Part shown: positions 1 to 5,013 of the stretch, in pieces
How the letters are laid out: every line of letters begins with the position of its first letter
Numbering within the stretch: the stretch's first letter is position 1
Source: Planctomycetota bacterium
GTDB taxonomy: Bacteria; Planctomycetota; Phycisphaerae; WQYP01
DNA length: 5,013 nucleotides
Reading direction: 5' to 3'
Assembly (NCBI GenBank): GCA_021805585.1
Contig: JAJZEY010000504.1
Span: forward strand, 1 to 5,013
Notes under the pieces: model-generated
The model's input: only the letters and a program-made list of their open reading frames with translations
The model's database searches: none
Told to the model about the DNA's origin: nothing
Made by a program: the position numbers and the translations under genes

Positions 1-1740
1 CAGCTCCTGTGGGCTTAAGGGAATAGCCATATCAATACTTTCCGGGGGCCATTCCTGCCAGGCACCCCGGTACAGCCACACCTCCACCTGCTGCCGCCAC
101 AGCTCGGTTTCCAGTGCGCGCAAGGCCGCTGTCAGAATATCCAGACACACACGATGCGTGCCATGTGGATCCGTCAGGTCGCCGGCGGCATAAATCTGAT
201 GGGGTTTTATTTGGTTCAGCAGCGATTGAACGATGGTCGTATCCTCCGGCCCCGGAGGCAATTTAGTGATTGCGCCGGTTTCATAAAACGGCAGGTTCAA
301 AAAGTGCAGCCGTTCTAAAGGAAGCCCGATCTCGCGGGCGGCCGCCCGGCATTCCCCCTGGCGGATCAGCGCCTTTATCTTCAGCAGTTGCGGCGGATCG
401 GGCCGGCCGATCTTTTTGCTGTGCACCATTTGTTCAATCTGTCGTTCAATACCCGCCGCAGCCGCCGCACCCAAACCAAAAAGCCTGTTAAATTCCGCAA
501 CAAAATCGGCAAAACGCACGGCATCGGAATCAAATACCGCTATATTGCCGCTGGTCTGATACGCCACATGCACCTCATGTCCTTGATCAACCAGGCGAAT
601 AAGCGTGCCCCCCATGGATATAACATCATCATCCGGATGCGGACTCAGGACCACAATGCGTTTGGGAAATATGTCGTCTGTGGCGCGGCGAATATCGCCG
701 GGGCGGGCCGCCGAGGCCGGCTTGCCGCCCGGCCAGCCAGTCACGCACCGGGTCAGTTCGCGGAATACATCCAGATTAATACGATAGGCGGGCCCTTTTT
801 CCGCCAGCAGGTCCTGCAGGCCGTGCGCGTTGTAATGCTCATCGGTCAGCTTAAGAATCGCCTTTTGTTCCGTACGGGCCAGCCATATCACTGCTTTGCG
901 TATGGCCGCCGGATTCCATTCCATCGCACTGAATTGCCAGGGACATTTACTGCGCGTGAGATCTGCGGCGGCGGCAGGATCAAGCACACACTCGGCATTC
1001 GGATGCTTCTGGAGGAAACTTGCTGGAATTCGGTTGCTCATCGGCCCTTCTACCGTCTGCGCCACAATGCCCGCCTTGTTCTCTCCAAACGCCAGCAGCA
1101 GAATCCGCCGCGCACCAAGAATAGTGGCCACCCCCATTGTCAGGGCTTGGCGGGGCACATGCTGCTCACCAAAAAAATCGCCGGCGGCATCCATCCGGGT
1201 CATGCGATCCAGCGTTATCAACCGCGTGCGTGATTCAACACCGGACCCCGGTTCATTAAAACCAATATGCCCCGACCGCCCAATGCCCAGAAGCTGTAAA
1301 TCAATGCCACCGCTGGCCACAATCCGCTCTTCATAATCGCGGCAATACGCCCCGACCTTTTCCATTGCAATGGCACCGTCCGGAATGTGGATATTTTCCG
1401 GAAGGATATCCACATGATCGAACAACTGTTCATGCATAAAGCGGCTATAGCTTTGCGGATCGTTCGGATTCATGGGATGGTATTCATCCAGGTTAAACGT
1501 CACAATATTCCGGAAACTCAGCCGCCCGGCACGGTGCAACGCAATAAGCCCGCGATACACCGCTACGGGTGTCGAACCGGTGGCCAGGCCAAGCACACAG
1601 TAGCCGACCTCGCGCACGCGACACTCCACAGTTGCGGCAACCCGCTGACAGGCATATTCGGCGGCTAATCTGGCAGATGCAAAGACCTGAACGTTGACGC
1701 GTTCCACCGAATCGCCGGGAATCAGCCCGTTACCTGTCAT
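1..1740 (-). CDS. NagB-like glucosamine-6-phosphate deaminase fused to PIG-L/LmbE deacetylase (3' end cut by window)
   Basis: This reading frame is open from ATG 1740-1738 to the left edge, giving 580 visible residues. Residues about 15-275 form a NagB-type sugar-phosphate isomerase/deaminase domain: phosphate loop LGLATGSTP (50-58), FNLDEYH (82-88) with D85 matching catalytic Asp72 of E. coli NagB, and GIGRSGHIGFNEPGS (152-166) with H158 and E163 matching His143 and Glu148. The residue matching Asp141 is S156. A helical linker (about 276-355) leads to a PIG-L/LmbE deacetylase domain with SPHPDDD (366-372; zinc ligands H368 and D371) and DPHGTH (524-529; third ligand probably H529). Family knowledge: NagB converts glucosamine-6-phosphate to fructose-6-phosphate and ammonia; PIG-L enzymes remove N-acetyl groups from GlcNAc-type substrates. 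One cytoplasmic chain doing both steps is inference. The start is supported by GGAG at 1750-1747, six bases upstream. From memory, relatives run to roughly 600-660 residues, so only a short tail should be missing. It is divergent from a ROK repressor gene. Confidence 0.9.
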   Translation of the reverse strand, partial: MTGNGLIPGDSVERVNVQVFASARLAAEYACQRVAATVECRVREVGYCVLGLATGSTPVAVYRGLIALHRAGRLSFRNIVTFNLDEYHPMNPNDPQSYSRFMHEQLFDHVDILPENIHIPDGAIAMEKVGAYCRDYEERIVASGGIDLQLLGIGRSGHIGFNEPGSGVESRTRLITLDRMTRMDAAGDFFGEQHVPRQALTMGVATILGARRILLLAFGENKAGIVAQTVEGPMSNRIPASFLQKHPNAECVLDPAAAADLTRSKCPWQFSAMEWNPAAIRKAVIWLARTEQKAILKLTDEHYNAHGLQDLLAEKGPAYRINLDVFRELTRCVTGWPGGKPASAARPGDIRRATDDIFPKRIVVLSPHPDDDVISMGGTLIRLVDQGHEVHVAYQTSGNIAVFDSDAVRFADFVAEFNRLFGLGAAAAAGIERQIEQMVHSKKIGRPDPPQLLKIKALIRQGECRAAAREIGLPLERLHFLNLPFYETGAITKLPPGPEDTTIVQSLLNQIKPHQIYAAGDLTDPHGTHRVCLDILTAALRALETELWRQQVEVWLYRGAWQEWPPESIDMAIPLSPQEL

Positions 1741-1786
1741 GTGCCGCTCCGCAATAAAATGTCCGCCGGAACTGATAACTGGCGGC

Positions 1787-1815
1787 TTGACCAATATAAT
1801 ATCAAGTATTATATT
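1787..1815 (+). promoter_or_regulatory. Candidate sigma70-type promoter of the ROK regulator gene
   Basis: TTGACC (1787-1792; 5 of 6 to TTGACA) and TATATT (1810-1815; 5 of 6 to TATAAT) are separated by exactly 17 bases. Transcription would start near 1822, about 57 nt before the preferred ATG at 1879. The spacer and -10 are filled by the palindrome at 1793-1815, which fits autorepression by the product of this gene. Confidence 0.6.
1793..1815. promoter_or_regulatory. Perfect 9-5-9 palindrome, probable ROK operator
   Basis: The arms AATATAATA (1793-1801) and TATTATATT (1807-1815) are exact reverse complements around the spacer TCAAG. The element is almost entirely A/T in GC-rich surroundings. 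ROK repressors such as NagC and Mlc bind A/T-rich dyads of about this size as dimers. The site lies midway between two divergent genes, one of which encodes a ROK repressor, and overlaps promoter elements on both strands. That the neighbouring ROK protein binds it is inference. Part of the symmetry could simply reflect two facing -10 elements. Confidence 0.7.
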
Positions 1816-1823
1816 AAATACAA
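1796..1823 (-). promoter_or_regulatory. Candidate promoter of the nagB-PIG-L fusion gene (extended -10)
   Basis: Reading the minus strand, TGATATTAT (1804-1796) is an extended -10 element, TG-n-TATTAT. A weak -35, TTGTAT (1823-1818), sits 16 bases upstream. Transcription would start near 1789, leaving a leader of about 49 nt before ATG 1740. The -10 coincides with one arm of the palindrome at 1793-1815, so a bound repressor would block it. This comes from pattern matching only; the -35 match is poor. Confidence 0.5.
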
Positions 1824-1868
1824 ATACCATGCGGCGCATCCCGCGTTGCGCGGCCGATGTCTTTTTCC

Positions 1869-1872
1869 GGAA
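1869..1872 (+). promoter_or_regulatory. Ribosome binding site deciding the ROK gene start
   Basis: GGAA at 1869-1872 lies six bases before ATG 1879 but directly abuts the other in-frame ATG at 1873. The spacing therefore favours 1879 as the start. The match to a full Shine-Dalgarno sequence is only moderate. Confidence 0.45.
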
Positions 1873-1878
1873 ATGCCC

Positions 1879-3021
1879 ATGCACCTGACCGCCGCCCAGC
1901 GACAAATTCTCGAAACACTCTGGTACGACGGCCCGATTAGCCGATCAGACTTAAGCAATCGGTTGAATATGACGCCCAACGCCATTGGCAATATTGCCGC
2001 ACAGTTGCGTCTGCTTGGCTTTGTAAGTGAAATGCCCGCGGAAGTCGTTTCCCGCGGCCGGCCCAAAATTCCCCTGCGGATTGATGGCCGAGGGCCGATT
2101 ATTGTGGGTCTGTCCGTGGGCACGCGCCGGGTGGAGGCTTGTCGCGTGAATCTTCGGGGGGACCTGCTGTCTGAACCGGTCGTCAGACATTTTGCGGCTG
2201 GCAAATCGCCGCTTGTAGCCGCTGCCCGCCTGCTGACCGCAGATATCCGGCATCGCGGCGCGCTGATAGCGCTTAGTGTTCCGGGGCTGGTGGACCAGGC
2301 AACCGGAAAGATCTTGCTTAGTTCCGCTTTTCCGGACGCCAGAGCACACACCGTCATGCCCGTCATTCAGGCCGCTGGCGGAATCCCGCTGATTGTAGGC
2401 AACGACCTGCACGCCGCCGCCGCCAATTGGACTTTATCCCACCGTAACCCGGCTATTGACGATGTCCTGCTGGCCAACATCGCCGACGGCCAGATTGGTG
2501 CCGCGATGCTTATCAATGGAAAGCCCAACCGCGGATGCATTCTTGGTGCCAACGAACTTGGCCACACCAGGCTGCCCATCGCCGCGCCCCCATGTTACTG
2601 CGGGGGTAAAGGCTGCATCGAACGCATATTCAGTTCACAATATCTGGCCGACGGACGCGGGGAATCTACACACGGACTGCTGGCACGGCGGCTGGAGGCC
2701 AATGCTCGGACCGATCGGCGGCTTCAATGCGCTATGTCGTCGCTGGCATTGGTATTATCCAATGCGGTTAATTTTATGCGACCCGCCAGGCTCGTCATCG
2801 CCACGCCCTTTGCCGATTGTCAGCCGTTTATAAAACAAATTGCAAAGGACGTCCGCCAACGGCTGCTGACACACATTGCATCGCGCATGCAGATCCAGAT
2901 ATGGAATCAGCAGATCACCGGATCTGCCCATATGGCGGCCTGGCTGGGTATTGCCGGCATTGTGCTGCCCGGCTGGAATGCCTACGAAGCACAGCTGGCG
3001 GATACCGACCGCACCGCCTGA
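1879..3021 (+). CDS. ROK-family transcriptional repressor
   Basis: This is a 380-residue protein of the NagC/Mlc/XylR type, a normal length for ROK repressors. A winged helix-turn-helix occupies about residues 4-70: helices around 20-49, then the wing motif SRGRPKIPLRI (58-68). The sugar-kinase-like ROK fold follows, with VPGLVD (134-139), GNDLHAAA (174-181) keeping the Asp of the kinase-type motif at D176, and the ROK signature around 223-248: NELGH (225-229) and CYCGGKGC (239-246). Zinc ligands would be H229, C239, C241 and C246. The phosphate-binding motifs are degraded: GLSVGT (77-82) replaces the kinase DxGxT, and NIADGQIGA (200-208) lacks the usual Gly pattern, so a regulator and not a sugar kinase is indicated. 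The open frame extends back to 1741, but that stretch contains the promoter and operator, so ATG 1879 (or 1873) is preferred. Divergence from the NagB-PIG-L gene suggests an amino sugar or amino-sugar phosphate as inducer; this is inference. Confidence 0.9.
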   Translation: MHLTAAQRQILETLWYDGPISRSDLSNRLNMTPNAIGNIAAQLRLLGFVSEMPAEVVSRGRPKIPLRIDGRGPIIVGLSVGTRRVEACRVNLRGDLLSEPVVRHFAAGKSPLVAAARLLTADIRHRGALIALSVPGLVDQATGKILLSSAFPDARAHTVMPVIQAAGGIPLIVGNDLHAAAANWTLSHRNPAIDDVLLANIADGQIGAAMLINGKPNRGCILGANELGHTRLPIAAPPCYCGGKGCIERIFSSQYLADGRGESTHGLLARRLEANARTDRRLQCAMSSLALVLSNAVNFMRPARLVIATPFADCQPFIKQIAKDVRQRLLTHIASRMQIQIWNQQITGSAHMAAWLGIAGIVLPGWNAYEAQLADTDRTA

Positions 3022-3220
3022 TGCTTACCGCGTACCGCCATCAGCAGCTGTTTTTGACCGCGCCGCGATACGTTGACCGTTATTCGCCAGCGGCTTAATT
3101 TCCCACAACTGCCCGCGCCTTTCGCCAATGCGCCAGCCGTTGGCATGGGCCAAACAAAGTGGCGCAGCGGTCCGGTATCGCAAACATTTCCGGCCGCGCC
3201 AAACTATTGCCTGAAAGCCG
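3022..3220. other. Convergent intergenic spacer with an unassigned open frame
   Basis: This 199 bp stretch separates the ends of the ROK and SnoaL-like genes. I see no strong hairpin followed by a T tract; TTTTT at about 3051-3056 follows only a very short dyad. On the minus strand one frame is open from just after an in-frame TAA inside the SnoaL-like gene to TAA at 3027-3025 and reads plausibly (for example ANGWRIGERRGQLWEIKP). It has no ATG and no evident ribosome binding site. It may be a gene remnant, readthrough sequence or chance. Confidence 0.4.
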
Positions 3221-3610
3221 TCACATTCCCGGATAGAAAAATTCCACCTTTACCACCTTGCCGTTCTGCACCGTGTACAAAGCGGCTTCTTCAATGGTGA
3301 ACCGCTTGCCGGCCATCGGGCCGGCTTTGGCGGTCACCTCCAGCTTAAAATAGACAATGAAGCGATCGTCATGGGGCCACGGGCCGCGGATCTCGGTGGA
3401 GTGGATGTCATGGTTATTGCGAAACCATTCGCCATGGCCAATGACGGCCGCAAGACCTTCCTTCTTCCGACTCATTTCCGGCTTTGGCGCACATGCTTCC
3501 ACACCCACAACGTCCGGGCTGTACAGTTCGCGAAGTGCTTCCTGCCATTGCCCCTTGTTGCAGAACTCCACCAGTTTTTTTCCGATTTCCATTGAACTTG
3601 CAGCTGACAT
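3221..3610 (-). CDS. SnoaL-like (NTF2-fold) domain protein
   Basis: This 129-residue cytoplasmic protein spans a complete single SnoaL-like domain (about residues 7-127). An N-terminal helix (EIGKKLVEFCNKGQW, 8-22) is followed by LYSPDVVGVEA (29-39), EWFRNNHDIHSTEIRGPWPH (61-80), the strand DRFIVYFKLEVT (82-93) and the end EEAALYTVQNGKVVKVEFFY (107-126). These segments match my memory of the SnoaL_5 group of NTF2-like proteins. Members bind small hydrophobic ligands or act as small isomerases or cyclases, but this group has no assigned reaction and I do not assign one. The start ATG 3610-3608 is supported by AAGGGG (3622-3617) six bases upstream. The gene lies 141 bp downstream of the SRPBCC gene on the same strand; co-transcription is possible but not shown. 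It converges with the ROK gene. Confidence 0.85.
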   Translation of the reverse strand: MSAASSMEIGKKLVEFCNKGQWQEALRELYSPDVVGVEACAPKPEMSRKKEGLAAVIGHGEWFRNNHDIHSTEIRGPWPHDDRFIVYFKLEVTAKAGPMAGKRFTIEEAALYTVQNGKVVKVEFFYPGM

Positions 3611-3751
3611 GGATGACCCCTTATAAAATCAACGCCATAGACTTACATACACACATGTTATTACAACGGACGCTTTCACGGCGATACGCGACACAAGAAG
3701 CAGTGCGTTGCAAGCGGGTTGCCAGGCAAACAGGACTGCGTCGCGAGCATT
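3611..3751. other. Spacer between the SRPBCC and SnoaL-like genes
   Basis: This 141 bp stretch carries the SnoaL-like gene's AAGGGG site at 3617-3622. It also has a short dyad, TTGCCAGGCAA (3719-3729), soon after the SRPBCC stop. The dyad has no T tract, so I do not call it a terminator. No convincing -35/-10 pair was found for the SnoaL-like gene. Confidence 0.4.
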
Positions 3752-4198
3752 TTACCGTTGAATCGACCGTCGCTCTATACCGGACAAAATATGCTCCCAG
3801 CCTTTGTTAACGCCGGCCCGATGCTCGGGCGATATGGTTCCCATTGCCCGGTGCAACAGAACCAGGCGAGTGCCGTTGCCCTGTGGCGTCAGGCGGTATT
3901 GTACATGGGATACCACCGGATACGACATGAACATCGGCCCGGTAATTTCCAGCAGAAGCGGCGGCTTAATCACCTGAACGTGACCCCAGAAATGACCGGC
4001 GTTGTGGCCAAGGTCGCGGTACCAGCGCCCGCCGGGCCAGGGTTCAACGACCATTGGCATGGCCGATCCGTCCGGCCGGTCCGCGCCGGGACCGATTTGT
4101 TCCAGCAGCGAATCAAACACCACCGGTGGTCGGGCGGCAATATCGATTTCTTTCTGAATGTGCAACAGAAATTCTTCCGCAATTGCATTGGCTACCAT
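3752..4198 (-). CDS. SRPBCC/AHSA1-like domain protein
   Basis: This 148-residue protein has the START-like helix-grip fold seen in the SRPBCC (AHSA1, Bet v1-like) superfamily. Visible landmarks are the first strand IDIAARPPVVFDSLLEQ (18-34), EPWPGGRWYRDLGHNAGHFW (52-71), HVQVIKPPLLLEI (73-85), a central strand SHVQYRLTP (97-105), GTRLVLLHRAMG (109-120) and the C-terminal helix HRAGVNKGWEHILSGI (126-141). The fold forms a cavity for a hydrophobic ligand; no catalytic residues are recognisable and the ligand is unknown. It has no signal peptide and no cysteine. The start ATG 4198-4196 has a strong AAAGGAG (4210-4204), which begins right after the ArsR stop. The 12 nt gap to arsR indicates one operon, and this ArsR-SRPBCC pairing recurs widely in bacteria, so the ArsR protein probably controls it. 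Confidence 0.9.
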   Translation of the reverse strand: MVANAIAEEFLLHIQKEIDIAARPPVVFDSLLEQIGPGADRPDGSAMPMVVEPWPGGRWYRDLGHNAGHFWGHVQVIKPPLLLEITGPMFMSYPVVSHVQYRLTPQGNGTRLVLLHRAMGTISPEHRAGVNKGWEHILSGIERRSIQR

Positions 4199-4210
4199 GA
4201 ATGCTCCTTT

Positions 4211-4585
4211 TCAATTGTTTTTTCCATCGCCGTGGGAACGTCCCGTAGGCGGAATGGCAAGTTGGGTGATTTGTTCGGCGCGCCGTTTTATTCCGGCAAG
4301 CTGGTGATCCCAATACCGTTCAAAGGTGGCGGCCCAGTCGTAAATTGGTTTAACACCTGTGCCATTCACGCTGTATAGCCGCTGCCGGCCATTGCGACGC
4401 CACCTGACCAAGCCGACCTGATGCAACACATGCAGATGTTTTGACACCTGCGGCTGCGGCCAGCCCAGGGCGGCCACAATATCATTCACCGGTTGTTCAC
4501 CAGTGGCCAAAACGGCCAGCACTTCGCGCCGGCGCGGCTCGGCCACCGCGTTAAACACATCATAGGTTGTAGGAGTTCTTGCCAT
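4211..4585 (-). CDS. ArsR-family (winged helix) transcriptional repressor
   Basis: With ATG 4585 this is a 124-residue protein of the ArsR/SmtB type. VFNAVAEPRRREVLAVLA (10-27) is the typical opening helix region, QPVNDIVAALGWPQPQVSKH (31-50) with LHVLHQVGLV (51-60) is the helix-turn-helix, and RWRRNGRQRLYSV (61-73) is the beta wing. The tail (about 81-109, DWAATFERYWDHQLAGI and onward) resembles the dimer helix of ArsR proteins paired with SRPBCC genes. The protein contains no cysteine and lacks the ELCVC-type metal motif, so it is not a metal sensor of the classical kind. Two further in-frame ATGs exist at 4612 and 4591, but 4612 lies inside the promoter and 4591 at its -10. Start 4585 fits family alignment and the predicted transcript start. 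It is the first gene of an operon with the SRPBCC protein, and probably autoregulated through dyads in its promoter. Confidence 0.88.
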   Translation of the reverse strand: MARTPTTYDVFNAVAEPRRREVLAVLATGEQPVNDIVAALGWPQPQVSKHLHVLHQVGLVRWRRNGRQRLYSVNGTGVKPIYDWAATFERYWDHQLAGIKRRAEQITQLAIPPTGRSHGDGKNN

Positions 4586-4591
4586 GAACAT

Positions 4592-4619
4592 AGTATATAC
4601 CCGTATCGGCATACGTCAA
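4592..4619 (-). promoter_or_regulatory. Candidate sigma70-type promoter of the arsR-SRPBCC operon
   Basis: On the minus strand, TTGACG (4619-4614; 5 of 6 to consensus) and TATACT (4597-4592; 5 of 6) are separated by 16 bases. The expected transcript start is around 4585, the first base of the preferred ATG, so the message would have little or no leader. No Shine-Dalgarno sequence is apparent at that ATG. Confidence 0.6.
4593..4615. promoter_or_regulatory. Adjacent dyads in the arsR promoter, possible ArsR operator
   Basis: Plus-strand GTATATAC (4593-4600) is a perfect palindrome over the -10. CGTAT-CGGC-ATACG (4602-4615) is an inverted repeat with 5 bp arms lying in the spacer and touching the -35. 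ArsR-type dimers commonly bind short A/T-containing dyads over their own promoters. Binding here is inference, and the dyads are short enough to occur by chance. Confidence 0.4.
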
Positions 4620-4677
4620 GCGGCATTGCCGTGGATTCGCCCTGGACAAAAGCAACACCCGCCTTTATTGCACTCCC

Positions 4678-4701
4678 GAGAATCCGGCAGCCGCGATTCT
4701 C
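4678..4701 (-). terminator. Strong hairpin between the membrane-protein gene and arsR (possible terminator without T tract)
   Basis: GAGAATC (4678-4684) pairs with GATTCTC (4695-4701), and the inner CGGC/GCCG (4685-4688 and 4690-4693) pairs too, leaving a tiny loop and one bulged base. It lies 27 bp downstream of the TAG of the membrane-protein gene and upstream of the arsR promoter, where a terminator would be expected. No T run follows on either strand, so intrinsic termination is uncertain; an mRNA 3' stabilising structure is the alternative. Confidence 0.45.
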
Positions 4702-4727
4702 CCGACCTTCCCGAAATCGCCGGACAA

Positions 4728-5013
4728 CTATAACGAAGCGGTTGATCCGCGGGAATCGGATCGCCTGCGCAGGCATCTGACCGTCAAATATACCAGCGAT
4801 GCAAAACAGATCGCCAGCATTCCAATTTGAATCCATCGGGCGGTGGCCACGCCAATACCGATGCCAGTAAATAGCGCCACATACGCCACCACGCAAAGCG
4901 GGCATTTAGGCATTAACACCAGGATTGCCGCGGGAAAGAGCCATTGAATGCCGCGAAACGCACGGCGAAGAAACCCTCCGGGCCGTTTGCCCGTCTCCGA
5001 GTTTGGCGCGCTG
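4728..5013 (-). CDS. Small membrane protein with MPKCPLC motif (5' end cut by window)
   Basis: The frame is open from the right edge (first full codon 5012-5010) to TAG 4730-4728, giving 94 visible residues with no convincing start inside the window. A basic stretch (KRPGGFLRRAFR, 9-20) precedes a hydrophobic segment (about 24-56) interrupted by MPKCPLC (34-40), then a second membrane segment (about 60-78) and a basic tail, RCLRRR (79-84), which suggests a cytoplasmic C-terminus. C37 and C40 form a CxxC pair within or at the edge of the membrane; C69 and C80 are also present. I recall small uncharacterised bacterial membrane proteins with a similar LMPKCPxCLAAY motif, but I know no established function. 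The CxxC resembles metal- or thiol-active motifs, which is not enough to assign a role. GTG 4919 is a possible internal start but would cut the first membrane segment, so an upstream start is more likely. Confidence 0.75.
   Translation of the reverse strand, partial: SAPNSETGKRPGGFLRRAFRGIQWLFPAAILVLMPKCPLCVVAYVALFTGIGIGVATARWIQIGMLAICFASLVYLTVRCLRRRSDSRGSTASL

Noticed and set aside
388..1233. Long plus-strand open frame of 281 codons
   Set aside because: It lies opposite the NagB-PIG-L gene, whose motifs are unmistakable. The plus frame translates to an Arg/His/Gly-rich sequence with no recognisable domain.
1834..1851. GCGCA/TGCGC inverted repeat in the ROK leader as a possible riboswitch or attenuator
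   Set aside because: Only five base pairs with an 8 nt loop and no conserved RNA motif; easily chance in GC-rich DNA.
1741..1878. N-terminal extension of the ROK frame back to 1741
   Set aside because: The extra 46 codons cover the palindrome and both promoters and give a Tyr/Lys-rich stretch unlike ROK proteins; the HTH starts normally after ATG 1879.
1809..2412. Minus-strand frames opposite the ROK gene (up to 185 codons)
   Set aside because: They are antisense to a clear ROK coding region and have no domain or ribosome site.
3719..3729. TTGCCAGGCAA dyad as a terminator of the SRPBCC gene
   Set aside because: Five base pairs with a one-base centre cannot form a stable hairpin, and no T tract follows.
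3719..4378. 219-codon plus-strand frame
   Set aside because: It is antisense to the SRPBCC and ArsR genes, both of which match well-known families on the minus strand.
4486..4905. 139-codon minus-strand frame
   Set aside because: It overlaps arsR and the membrane-protein gene in another frame and runs through the arsR promoter and the hairpin; its translation shows no recognisable domain.

Overview
The window is bacterial chromosomal DNA of moderately high GC (roughly 55-58% by eye), densely coding, with no RNA gene, mobile element or CRISPR array visible. The best taxonomic hint is a glucosamine-6-phosphate-deaminase domain fused to a PIG-L/LmbE deacetylase domain. I know this architecture from Bacteroidetes, Verrucomicrobia and Planctomycetes. 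With the GC content and the ArsR/SRPBCC and MPKCPxC membrane proteins, it suggests a PVC-type or Acidobacteria-like organism. This is inference, not a firm call.

Layout, left half: an amino-sugar locus. On the minus strand (1-1740) lies the NagB-PIG-L fusion, complete at its N-terminus and cut off by the left edge after 580 codons. Divergent from it on the plus strand (1879-3021) is a ROK-family transcriptional repressor with an N-terminal helix-turn-helix, an intact zinc motif and degenerate kinase motifs. The spacer between them holds an AT-rich, perfect 9-5-9 palindrome at 1793-1815. It lies inside a near-consensus sigma70-type promoter facing the ROK gene and over an extended -10 facing nagB. 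This looks like a shared operator through which the ROK protein would control itself and the amino-sugar enzyme.

Layout, right half: all genes are on the minus strand. Reading in the direction of transcription, there is a C-terminal part of a small Cys-containing membrane protein (from the right edge to 4728), a spacer with a hairpin, an ArsR-family repressor (4585-4211) whose promoter puts the transcript start at or next to its ATG, an SRPBCC/AHSA1-like protein (4198-3752) 12 nt downstream, then 141 bp of spacer and a SnoaL-like (NTF2-fold) protein (3610-3221). ArsR plus SRPBCC is a recurring two-gene unit in which the non-metal ArsR protein probably controls the ligand-binding SRPBCC protein. 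The SnoaL-like gene may belong to the same response but has its own spacer and ribosome binding site.

The ROK and SnoaL-like genes converge on a 199 bp spacer (3022-3220) with no clear terminator. I see no wholly new system. The most notable points are the palindromic operator between divergent promoters, the deaminase active-site substitution in the fusion protein, and the apparently leaderless arsR.
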